Of a stretch of DNA of 64,000 bases, positions 14,501-23,000 are shown one piece after another (the first letter of the stretch is position 1; each line of letters opens with the position of its first letter). This DNA is from Ancylostoma caninum. Taxonomy: Eukaryota > Nematoda > Chromadorea > Rhabditida > Ancylostomatidae. The notes under the pieces were generated by a model. The model searched no databases. It was not told where the DNA came from and saw only the letters and a program-made list of their open reading frames with translations. The translations under genes were made by a program, and so were the position numbers. Where the stretch lies: contig JBAJFG010000487.1 in NCBI GenBank assembly GCA_037903475.1, positions 1,984,001 to 2,048,000 of the forward strand. Reading direction: 5' to 3'.

Positions 14501-15150
14501 AGCGGGGGGAGGGGGGGGGGACTGCGGTCTGCTATTGGATGTTCTTTTCACTTCGGCCAATGGCAAAGCTTGGTCCCACCCCTTTTCCCGCACAATGTTC
14601 TTCATATACAATATTGTCAACATATAATGGGAGCGTACTTTGTGAAACAGCTGACAATGAATTGCAGGGAGAGGTGTTGGAACGTACCAGTCGGAAAAGA
14701 GCGGCTCGTCCCTGGCTAGAAGCACCTTCTGGCTTAGGTTTGCATGATACCAGATTTTTTTGAGGAACACTATAATGTCGGCCATCCGAATTTTGACGGA
14801 TAGCCCATAGATAAATGCCACACTCATGATTCTTGAAAGATTGAGAATTTCGTCCTGAAGTCCAAATTCTCCTTTTCTTCCCACAACAAGCAGTCGTCAT
14901 CGTGAGCGTCCGACATTTTATTCTTTGTCTTGTAATATTATATATTCCTTCACGACACGGGAGGGAAGCAATTTTTAAGGGAAACCTGCACTTGACATCA
15001 AAAATAACAAGGACCTGCTTCACGTGTCCATCAACAAAAATCTGAAGCTACCCTCTGGGACGATTATACGAGGAAATCCAAGTCTGAGCGCGTATGACCT
15101 GAGGCGCATCAGTAGACAGTGTAACGGCTGTGATATTCAGAAGTATAAAG
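3741..15150 (+). CDS. Receptor L-domain (IRLD-like) protein with four L modules, 3' end unresolved
   Basis: Exons read at 3741-3801, 4692-4937, 5141-5377, 6649-6900, 10652-10822, 10990-11238, 12471-12668, 13726-13965 and 14980-15150. They give about 608 codons with every intron in phase 1. Exon 1 encodes a signal peptide (MYVAYLNVILLVLFVYGHTL), and its ATG directly follows CTCTTCAG, so it may be a trans-splice site. The other eight exons form four pairs, each one Recep_L module: an N half with Cys and a pattern like FRNxxxxxxCI, then a C half with IxxNPxL and closing C-x-x-C. The family resembles the ligand-binding L domains of insulin and EGF receptors; nematodes have many stand-alone copies. 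No kinase or furin-like exon was found. The end is missing: exon 9 stops in phase 1 and the next intron contains a transposon. Role in ligand binding is inferred. Confidence 0.82.
5506..5564. repeat. (TA)n microsatellite
   Basis: An uninterrupted TA dinucleotide run of roughly 29 units lies in the intron after the third exon of the receptor L-domain gene. Such runs are length-unstable, so the exact length here may be an assembly value. Confidence 0.95.
5935..6410. mobile_element. Diverged MITE copy related to the elements at 26967 and 48677
   Basis: The left end (around 5975-6030: CCTCAAGAAGCACGCCGCGC, then CAACCGCGTCGCG) and the right end (around 6345-6390: GCACGCGCGGCGCGGTCG followed by CTTCTCGAGACCGC) are inverted relatives of the terminal arms of the two better preserved copies at 26967-27239 and 48677-48950. 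The interior is diverged and longer, so this is an old or disrupted copy in an intron of the receptor L-domain gene. Confidence 0.55.
6516..6616. mobile_element. Short foldback element (about 100 bp)
   Basis: ATTATACCTGAAA at the left and TTTCAGGTATAAT at the right form a perfect 13-bp terminal inverted repeat, with GGG/CCC continuing inside. It sits just upstream of the fourth exon of the receptor L-domain gene. This is the size and form of a non-autonomous palindromic MITE; no coding content. Confidence 0.65.
7205..8150. repeat. Tandem repeat, about eight copies of a 117-bp unit
   Basis: The phrase TTATCATATTCGTGTTCAGC recurs near 7572, 7689, 7806, 7922 and 8040, and diverged versions occur near 7220, 7345 and 7457, giving a period of about 117 bp. 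Each unit also contains ATCGATAAATCGATA-like AT palindromes and CCCCAGTAGA or CCCCATTAGA. Copies to the right are almost identical, while those to the left are progressively more diverged. The block is intronic. Frames within it stay open in several units only because the unit length is a multiple of three. Confidence 0.92.
8248..8280. repeat. CATA/CA microsatellite
   Basis: A short run of ACATACATACATA passing into CACACACACACACA. It is a simple-sequence repeat without other features. Confidence 0.9.
8612..8860 (-). pseudogene. Mariner-like transposase fragments
   Basis: Minus-strand frames contain FLHDDARPHI followed by VTRQKLPGIG, and a second FLHDDARQHIE. This is the conserved mariner transposase motif (usually HDNARPH before a helix with RQKL) that carries one catalytic Asp. 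Two partial copies overlap out of frame, with the phrase GACGAGCATCGTCGTGCAGA duplicated at about 8660 and 8820. No complete transposase or inverted repeats were found, so these are dead fragments in an intron. Confidence 0.7.
8840..8935. repeat. Two-copy local tandem duplication
   Basis: CAGTGACCACAACCTTCAGAG... and CAGTGACTACAACCTTCACAG..., each followed by GGTGATCACCTGT and TTCGG, lie next to each other with a period of about 48 bp. It looks like a simple local duplication next to the mariner fragments. Confidence 0.8.
9960..10659 (-). mobile_element. Penelope-like retroelement 3' fragment with inverted terminal repeats
   Basis: A block with related ends: 9985-10040 reads GATATCGACTCTGTTTTCAG, then CACAGGTTGAGAACTTCGTC, and its reverse complement returns at about 10573-10632. 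Between them lies the GIY-YIG endonuclease frame on the minus strand and a 3' untranslated part. The layout fits the endonuclease and 3' end of a Penelope-like element. The reverse-transcriptase part is absent, so the copy is 5' truncated. A second copy of the 3' end lies at 11262-11640. The element sits in the intron before the fifth exon of the receptor L-domain gene. Confidence 0.75.
10258..10629 (-). pseudogene. GIY-YIG endonuclease domain of a Penelope-like element
   Basis: The frame reads FYYLITCTSCGQRYVGESER followed by PLKKRLDEHRRAL. This has the GIY-YIG signature (YLI ... YVG), the CxxC pair typical of Penelope-like endonucleases, the catalytic-type Arg and a downstream Glu (KILEAKEIRRW). 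It stays open to its stop, but no reverse transcriptase precedes it and no start is credible, so it is a truncated retroelement reading frame and not a host nuclease. Confidence 0.8.
11262..11640 (-). mobile_element. Second Penelope-like 3' end fragment
   Basis: It matches the 3' part of the element at 9960-10260: CCCGAAGTCTCGTTTGATAA, GGTTGAGAACTTCGTC, GCCTTCTTCAGATCTTAACA, and the ACAATATATGCATTACAATA stretch. It carries no endonuclease sequence and starts a few bases after the donor of the sixth receptor L-domain exon. Confidence 0.75.
13185..13620. repeat. Array of palindromic TACCC(A/T)GGGTAA-containing units
   Basis: Phrases such as ATTACCCAGAGTA, ATTACCTAGGGTAA, ACTCTGGGTAATTTGAATGATG and GATGCATGCGGCCCC recur every 60-130 bp and alternate in orientation. 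Related foldback units occur singly at 14172-14283 (CTACCCAGGGTAAACGCG ... GCGTTACCCTGGGTAA) and 17325-17510. The block looks like nested or tandem copies of one small palindromic MITE, within an intron of the receptor L-domain gene. Confidence 0.7.
14172..14283. mobile_element. Foldback MITE with TGCATCATT ends
   Basis: TGCATCATTAGGGCTACCCA at the left is mirrored by TGGGTAATTTCAATGATGCA at the right. It is about 110 bp long with no coding content and is an intact example of the family that makes up the array at 13185-13620. Confidence 0.75.
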
Positions 15151-15999
15151 GTAAGAGGCTTTCATTTGGAAGTTCCATATGTTTTTATTTACGTTTTGTA
15201 TGTTTAAATGACCGGGGTAGCACCCGTAACAAAACAACAGCAGTTTTCAACACAAAAATTTCGCTTACATTTTTGCGAAAATTGACTGAGAAATATGACG
15301 TACAGTCGGGTCCGGCAGCCACTGCAAATGGGCGCAGGCGGACGCCGGCCGCCGCCACCCTCCGGCGCCCCGGTATTAATGAGCTATGAATCACTCGAGC
15401 TTGGGAGAAAACGAAGAAAAATACAATTTTAGTCCATAGTAGACAGAGTGCAATGGATATGTTAAGGCTATAAAGCAGGGGACCATTTTCACAACTTTCA
15501 CGTTTTTTCATTTTTGTGAATTTCATGGGGAGAATTTCTGAATACACAATAAGCGAAGCCAACTCTTCCATTTTCTGCTATAGTACACTGCTTCGCAAAT
15601 ACAAAAACGGCCGTTATTCTTCTATAGATGGACGCAGTACTTCAGTTATCCCATCTGAATAATAAAGCTCATCCAATTCGGGATCCTCAGAAATAATTGA
15701 AATCCATATAAATTGTTCCATATCCATTGCGAAGTAGTTCTACCGCTGTCATTTATCTTTCGTAGAGCAGTCCTTTACGGCGGAGTTACTCTGTCCCGGT
15801 TTCGCTCAACTTTGAAAAAGTGGTTTTTCACTATTACTTGCACTATTACTATTACTTACACTTACACTTATCGTAGTTTATCTTCGAAATTTATGCAAAA
15901 CGTTGCCGGATGCCTTCCTGGACTACCCGAAGGAGATCACGGGGGACGTTCCAAGCAGTGAACCCCAAACACTGCGATTCTTAACTCTGGATCTCCAAC

Positions 16000-16070
16000 G
16001 GAGTGGAACCAGCGATAGGGACAGATTGCAATCTGCCACTCAAACCACTGAGCCATCCGGGCTACTTTTT
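16000..16070 (-). pseudogene. tRNA-like segment in copy A
   Basis: The minus strand reads CCCGGATGGCTCAGTGGTTT and AGTGGCAGATTGCAATCTGT, with GGTTCCACTCC downstream. It has an A-box-like and B-box-like layout. The anticodon arm around GCA does not give a clean 5-bp stem with a 7-base loop, so it is a degenerate tRNA-derived sequence. Confidence 0.55.
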
Positions 16071-16142
16071 ATGTTGGAGTTTGTTAGATAACTGCAGCAG
16101 TCGTAGGCAGCATACTATATGTATTTGCAAAACGGTGGCACA

Positions 16143-16210
16143 GGACAGGATTCGATCCCCTGACCACCACAACGTCGATCATTCGCTCAACCCACTGAGC
16201 TATGCGCGCA
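16143..16210 (-). pseudogene. Second tRNA-like segment in copy A
   Basis: The minus strand reads GCATAGCTCAGTGGGTTGAG, then CGAATGATCGACG, and GGGGATCGAATCCTG with TGTGCC at the end. This is an A box plus B box arrangement with a plausible acceptor-stem remnant. It is repeated in copy B at about 21296-21366, so it belongs to the mobile element. Confidence 0.55.
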
Positions 16211-19200
16211 CGCGTTGCAACATACAAATAGTGTCCAATCTTACTTACACTTACACTTATCGCAGTTTATCTTAGAAATTTAGGTGAAAAGGGAGTTGGG
16301 TGAGGCCACTCCTGTGAAGCCTAAGCCTAAGCCTTAAACCCATTCTTAAGCATAGGGTTAGGCTTATCTACCCTGTCTACTATGGACTAAATTGTATTTT
16401 CTTCGCTTTCTCCCAAGCTCGAGTGATTTATAGCTCATTAATACCGGGGCGCCGGAGGGTGGTGGCGGCCGGCGCCCATTTGCAGTGGCTGCCGGACCCG
16501 ACTGTATTTCTACAAGTAACCAATTTTTTCCGAAATTCAGGTGAAAATTCTGGCCTTCAAATTAAGGGGTACCTGTTAAACAAGTTAATACGCGTTTGTG
16601 TATGTGTCATCCCCAGCAGGAAGAGAGATCAGACTGTGAGAAAGTAGCACATGTCTTGGACAGGATTTAATATGTTTTCACAAAATCCACCAAGGGGCGG
16701 AGGGTGCACTGGATCGGTTTTGGGTACTAATGGTGAAGATTCTGCCTGGAGGACAGCTTTTAAAGGCAGAGGCCCACCTCACATTCGTGGTTGAGGCAAT
16801 GAGAGATTTTGCATCTCCTCGACACACTGAATCCAGCGGTATAGGGCAAATTGTCTCGAAACTGTTTTTAAACCCGTTTTTCGGGAACAGATTTCATGTA
16901 TTTGTCAGTGTTCAACATAAAGGGAAATATCTTATTGCCGGATTCACCTCTCAACGCTCCTCTGAAGTTCGAGGGCATCGCGTTTGTGTAGAGTTCATGG
17001 AAACATCTGTTCACTTGTCTGTGGTTATTTTTACTACGAAATGAATAAGATCTGGAGATTCCAAGAAAGAAGCAAATCTTTTCACCGTGACTGAACTTTT
17101 TTTTCCGGCTGCAGTTAGCGTATGAAGCTGTCTCGGGTCCTTTTGATATGATCTCAGACAAGGTAGCAGCTATAACCATAGGTGGAGAAGTTTTCTGGAT
17201 AAGCAGAGCTTTGTCCATGCACACGCTTTCCCTACACTGACTAAATTTGGGGTGTAACCCTACTTGTAACCCGAATTTTTACTATCCAACTACGTCATTC
17301 TTGTCAAATGCGTCCAGGCCTTTGATGCATCAATGGGGTTACCCATGGTAATCACGATAATTTCAACGTGTTTGCCCATACGTAGTGTTGAGCCACACGC
17401 ATCATTGAGGTTACCCGGGGTGAACTCGTTAACGCCACACACATTTACTTTTCCTTAACATAACATTTGCAGCGCGTTTACCCTGGGTAATTTCAATGAT
17501 GAATCACTCTCTGAGTCTATACCGAGCTGCTATAAATGGGTAACCATACCCACGGGTATGAGACTATTAATTCTTCCAGTGATGCATCCGAGTCCATTCC
17601 TTACCTCCCGAACCATTTCTTCAAAGGGTAGTTTCTTCAGGGTGATGAGTGAACTGAATATCCATCAACTACACTATTCAGAGGCAAAGGCGTAAGACGA
17701 GGCGACAGAGGACCAAGATCGAATCCGCACCTTTCTAAATGTTAGAATTGTAAAATAAATGACGCAGTCGCTATTTTTACTTGATTCTTTTTCACTATGG
17801 GTATGCTGTGATTGTTATTCTTTTTTCAATTTTTTTTTCTGATGAGTATTGTGATCTAATCATTAGAGAAAACTGTCCAGAAAAATGTGGACACGCACCA
17901 TATGTGTCAGGCGTCCTCTACGGATTGGAGAAGCCTATCTATGTCGTTATCCTCAAAAGCAAGGTCCCGGCAAATTTTCATTTTTCGAATTTCCTCTGAA
18001 TTCGTCACCTATGACCACGCCGTGAACGGAAATAATAGAAAAATTCCTTTAAAAAGTCACAGCTCGCTGTTCGCTTTGACCAATTTTGGCACAACGGAGT
18101 GCTGAGTCCTTGCTTTCAAATAACGCCATATCGCACGTATCACATTTTGTCCATTGCGACGTCATAGGAAAAAATCCATATTGAAAGGACTACACCTAGT
18201 CCGCTCCATGGAGTGGGCGATGGTTTCAGGAGTGTTCTTCAAGCTGCTCACGTTGCAACTAGCATCCGCATGATCGTGCATCTTTGTTCATTATGCACGC
18301 GCGCAGTCTTTATCGGCTGGAGCATGTTTTTCCGCGGTTACCGTTATCCTCAAGTTTTTTATCCTATAGACTTTTCATCCTTGAGATAGAGCTTACTTAA
18401 ACATGTAATATATGCTACACAGATAGTTCAGTTCCCAGAGAATAAAAGATCTGAGTGGGCAAGATTTTCACCGGACCTTGCTCTTAAGGAAAGAGTTGGT
18501 TAAATTTTTGAGGATTACGTAATATTTGGTTGCCTAGCATTTTATGTACCGAGTAGCCAATGTTCGCATTTGAGGACATCTTAAGCCTAGACCTTCCTTC
18601 CTTACAAGCCTAAGGCTAAGCCTAAGCCGAAACCTGATCCAATATTTTACAATTTTGGGGACCCAAGCTCAAACTGTAGCTTACTCGTAAATTCGGCCGT
18701 TTCACAATGTTCCGCAGACTTACGAAAGCTAACAGAAAATAAGGGATATTCCTGAAAACCCATCAAACAATTGTCACTGTTCTCTTTCCTTTACCTTCGA
18801 TGAAGGGTCGCATTGTGCCCTTGACACTTTGTATTGAAAATAAATAAAATATAAGGTGAGCTGTGAAATCGACGTGGATTGGCCTATAGTGCAAAAAAAT
18901 ATTTTTTCAATCAATCTGCTGCAATGAAGCCTTTGTTGCTGGCCAATTTAGCTTTTATATTACTGAAGGGGCACAACATTATCATCCAGACCTGTTCCAC
19001 CACGAGATATCAGCCACCTAATACTGTTTTCTGGCATATAAATTACCCAACTCTTCCTACATTCTACGTACTGTCTCAGACTTGTATGAGTCGCTTGTAA
19101 AGACTTTAAAGGTGTTTCTGGATGCAAAAAGAACAAAAACTGCATGCTGTGAACGTAGTGGAACTTGCAATCTTGAAAATGCAAAATCCACCAACGAGTC

Positions 19201-19218
19201 GAAGGTGCGCGCAAAACT

Positions 19219-19289
19219 TCCATCGGCCGGGAATCGAACCCGGGCCGCCCGCGTGGCAGGCGAGCATTCTACCACTGAACCACCGATGC
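19219..19289 (-). tRNA. tRNA-Gly (anticodon GCC)
   Basis: The minus strand reads GCATCGGTGGTTCAGTGGTA, then GAATGCTCGCCTGCCACGCG, GGCGGCCCGGGTTCGATTCC and CGGCCGATGG. It folds as a standard 71-base cloverleaf: D arm with A box, anticodon arm CTCGCCTGCCACGCGGG centred on GCC, and TPsiC arm with GGTTCGATTCC. There is no intron. The one oddity is a G-G mismatch at the end of the acceptor stem (position 1 with 72), where the family normally has G-C; this could lower function or mark an old copy. Confidence 0.88.
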
Positions 19290-20022
19290 TTCGGATGAAG
19301 GTTTCTCCATTGCTTTGACAAATGCATGTTATGCCGATCACCACTCATTTTCTGAAGTTTTGAGATTTGCACTGCAGGCTATGAATCCAGCTCTCTCTCA
19401 CACACTTCTTCCATCGCTAGGATTATATTTGGAGTAAGCCGAAGCCAAAATCTAAACAGAGCCTCTTTAGAGTTTTTTTTTTGCTGCGAGCAGAAATTAT
19501 TTGTAGATAAGCAACTCAATTTTTAATATTTTGTGCTTTTTTTGCTCGACATCGAATGTTCAGGCAAAGGCATTATCAGTTAGATTTCTTTATTCCGATC
19601 AAGAGATATCATCGTGTGCAGAGAGGAATTTTCAAAGAACTTCCTCACTCGTCCTAAGGTTCGCAGTTTTTCGAAATGTACTTCGAGGTACTTCTGCCGA
19701 AACCGCTCCTCGAGTTTGTGTACTGGCACAATCAAGTAGTTGTCGTAGCTCCAGGACGAGTTCCTGGAAATCTATCAGTGTTCCCAGCAGGAAAAAATAT
19801 AGTGTGGACTGTTACCCTGGTCTGCATAGGTCCAGGTGAAAATCGCCAGCAAATGGGTTGTACCAAGAATGCATTTCAACAGTTCTCATCCTAAAAAAAA
19901 AGCTGTGGATCTATTCTGCAGCACAAAATCTCACTAACTACGCAATAATCCAGCAAAACCTTGGAACTGATCATGATGTGAACATTTGTGGTAAAAACTT
20001 GTAGGTTTGAACTACGGGGAAC

Positions 20023-23000
20023 CTACGGAGACACGAGACTCAACGTCCGATAGAAGCGCCGGTATTTCACTTTCATATCGTGCAGCATGAAATCCCGAGC
20101 TGGGTTCCACTTCGTATTGGTTAAAAACGAGTCCCGTGCCCAGCCCGTGCCCTGAAAATCCGCATTTTTTAAATAACAAGCTGTGGCTGCGGAAGTGTTC
20201 CAGACCTTCTTTAGGATCTTGATATTTCCATACTTCGTTTGATCGCCAAGTATATCCCGAACGCAAGCTGTGAACATGAATACTCCATCCCAGTCGCGAG
20301 ACCTGCTCCAAATTCGGCGGCACACGTCCAGCTCAATGTCACGAGATGGGGTTATCCATTCGACGAGGTAGATCTGATGATTTTTGGAGTTCTTTAGAGA
20401 AATATCTGATTCAACGTCTGAAGGAAAGCTTCAGTATAGGAGGCACAAGCGTAAGCCTAACTCCGGAGCGCCCCCTCCCGAGAATGGGTTACCGAATTTT
20501 TGAAATGACTTTGTAAAATGGATGAAAATGTATGATGTGAGCTCATTTTTTATTTTCCGCTTTTAGCATCATTTAAAAAATTGATTATGAATTATTTACT
20601 GAAGTTAGTAATTTTAGTCCTTTTATTATTCCATTTCGATCCACGGAATGGCAGAGTTACCACTTTTTTTCAGCCCCCCCCCCCCACCCACCAGCTAGTA
20701 AATTCTGCGTCCGCCACTGTCTCTCCCAAATCTCTGCGTCTGGATACGATTCTGGACACAAGTCAGTGAAACTCACATTGAGAGCACCATTGTCAGATCC
20801 ATGGAAACTGTGAGGTAGTCTGTATTCGTAGTTGGCCCACCCTATGAACAACGCGTGATTATGTTGTTTAGCCCAGTTTCTGAGTTGATTTAAATAGAGC
20901 GCTGACTAGATCCAGAAGAAAACAAGCGAAACTCTCTCTCTCTCTCGTTTTCATAATTGCCTCAGGATAGGCACAGAAAACGCACAGTCCGGTCCGGCAG
21001 CCACTGCAAATGGACGCCGGCGAGCGACGGCCGCCGCCACCCTCCGGCGCCCCGGTATTAATAATCTATAAATCACTCGAGCTTGGGAGAAAGCGAAGAA
21101 AAATACAATTTTAGTCCATAGTAGACAGGGTAGATAAGCATAACCCTATGCTTAAGAATGGGTTTAAGGCTTAGGCTTAGGCTTCGCAGGAGTGGCCCCA
21201 CCCAACTCCCTTTTCACCTAAATTTCTAGAATAAACTACGATAAGTGTCAGTGTAAGTAATAGTGGACACTATTTGTATGTTCCATCGAGTGCGTGCATA
21301 GCTCAGTGGGTTGAGCGAATGATCGACGTCGTGGCGGTCAGGGGATCGAATCCTGCCCTGTGCCCCGTTTTGCAAATACATATAGTATGCTGCCTACGAC
21401 TGCTGCAGTTATCTAACAAACTCCAACATAAAAAGTAGCCCGGATAGCTCAGTGGTTAGAGCGGCAGATTGCAATCTGTCCCTATCGCTGGTTCCACTCC
21501 GTTGGAGATCCAGAGTTAAGTATCGCAGTGTTTGGGGTTCACTGCTTGGAACGTCCCCCGTGATCTCCTTCGGGTAGTCCAGGAAGGCATCCGGCAACGT
21601 TTTGCATAAATTTCGAAGATAAACTACGATAAGTGTAAGTGTAAGTAGTAGTGGAGAACTCTTTCGAAGATAAACAACGATAAGTGTAAGTGTAAGTAAT
21701 AGTAATAGTGTAAGTAATAGTGAAAAACCACTTTTTCAAAGTTGAGCGAAACCGGGAGAGAGTAACTCCGCCGTAAAGGACTGCTCCACGAAAGATAAAT
21801 GACAGCGGTAGAACTACCTCGCAATGGATATGGAACAATTTATACGGATTTAAATTATTTCTGAGGATCCCGAATTGGATGAGCTTTATTATTCAGATGG
21901 GATAACTGAAGTACTGTGTCTATCTATAGAAGAATAACGGCCATTTTTATATTCGCGAAGCAGTGTACTATAGCAGAAAATGGAAGAGTTGGCCTCGCTT
22001 ATTGAGTATTCAGAAATCTTTCCCCATGAAAATCACAAAAATGAAAAAGCGTGAAAGTTGTGAAAATGGTCCCCTGCTTTATAGCCTCAACATATTCACT
22101 GCACTCTGTCTACTATGGACTAAAATTGTATTTTTCTTCGCTTTCTCCCAAGCTCGAGTGATTTATAGCTCATTAATACCGGGGCACCGGAGGGTGGCGG
22201 CGGCCGGCGCCCGCCGGCGCTCATTTGCAGTGGCTGCCGGACCCGACTGTAATATCGCACTCACTGATCTTGTCAACTTCTTTTCGTGCTGTTTACTGGG
22301 AAAAGAGGCCTGGATAATCACTAACCGTTGAGAAAATCACGTGACCAGTCGGTGTTCTTTACCAAATATGTTCCTGCCATTACTTCGAATGTGTAGAATC
22401 GATCATAGAATACAATATCTATCTTGTCCTCTATGTACTCTTCGATAGTCCTAAATGATGTGCGAGACCAGCTCCTCCGCCGTAATTTCTTTCAAAACCA
22501 GGTATGTCCCGGGAGTTGCACGAGTTGCAAAAATTGGAAAAAATCTGTGAGTTGCACGAGTAGCATGCAGGGCTCAAACTGAGCGGATTCCTCAAGTTGT
22601 CCGTGCACAAATCGCACGGTTTCAGCCAACGGCACGTACACAAACTTCACCGATCAGCAATATTCCTAACATTTCAGAGGAGCTTAGCTCGTAATTGAAA
22701 GGTGACCTGCTACGAAAATAGTGTGATGCTTGAGAATATTCTAAAAAGTATCTAGTATCACCACACCTATTAGGATTTACAACTCCTATATCAGCGTCCA
22801 AAAATAAAATATAGTCGTAGCGATTCAATATTGACGCGATTATGCAGTGTCGCCTGAAGAACATCTGAAATCGTTAAAGTCGAAATGAAAAAGAAATTCC
22901 AACTGCTCTGGAGTCAATGGTTTTATTCAGCCAAATTTCGCCAAAGTACTCCATATCAGAGTCATAGGATTGCATTCAAAACGAACTTGGCAGCACGTTT

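Larger units (their letters stand above)
15303..16504. mobile_element. 1.2-kb non-autonomous element, copy A, long inverted termini, tRNA-like interior
   Basis: It starts CAGTCGGGTCCGGCAGCCAC and ends with the reverse complement (GTGGCTGCCGGACCCGACTG), flanked by TA on both sides. The terminal similarity extends over about 140 bp, through CCGGTATTAATGAGCTAT, CACTCGAGCTTGGGAGAAA and TTTTAGTCCATAGTAGACAG. Inside are TTACACTTACACTTATCG repeats, a short run of the nematode telomere-type hexamer (AAGCCTAAGCC) and two tRNA-like segments. There is no transposase. An inverted copy lies at 20985-22249. Confidence 0.85.
15151..20022. other. Repeat-rich stretch between the L-domain gene and the DUF273 gene
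   Basis: Apart from copy A, the foldback repeats at 17325-17510 and the tRNA gene, only isolated open stretches are seen. One at 17840-17995 (+) contains paired Cys (CPEKC) and could be part of the missing 3' end of the receptor L-domain gene, but its acceptor does not fit the required phase. Another at 19676-19840 (+) is open for about 55 codons and ends at a GTGAAA donor-like site. Neither resembles a family I know. A fragment at about 16815-16890 is repeated inverted at about 23930-24040. Confidence 0.45.

Noticed and set aside
16730..17044. 105-codon plus-strand open frame
   Set aside because: Part of it is repeated inverted near 23930-24040 and the opposite strand is open too; it looks like a dispersed repeat rather than a gene.
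18595..18640. Possible telomere tract (GCCTAAGCC-like)
   Set aside because: Only two or three imperfect hexamers, embedded in unique sequence; far too short for a telomere or a chromosome-fusion scar.
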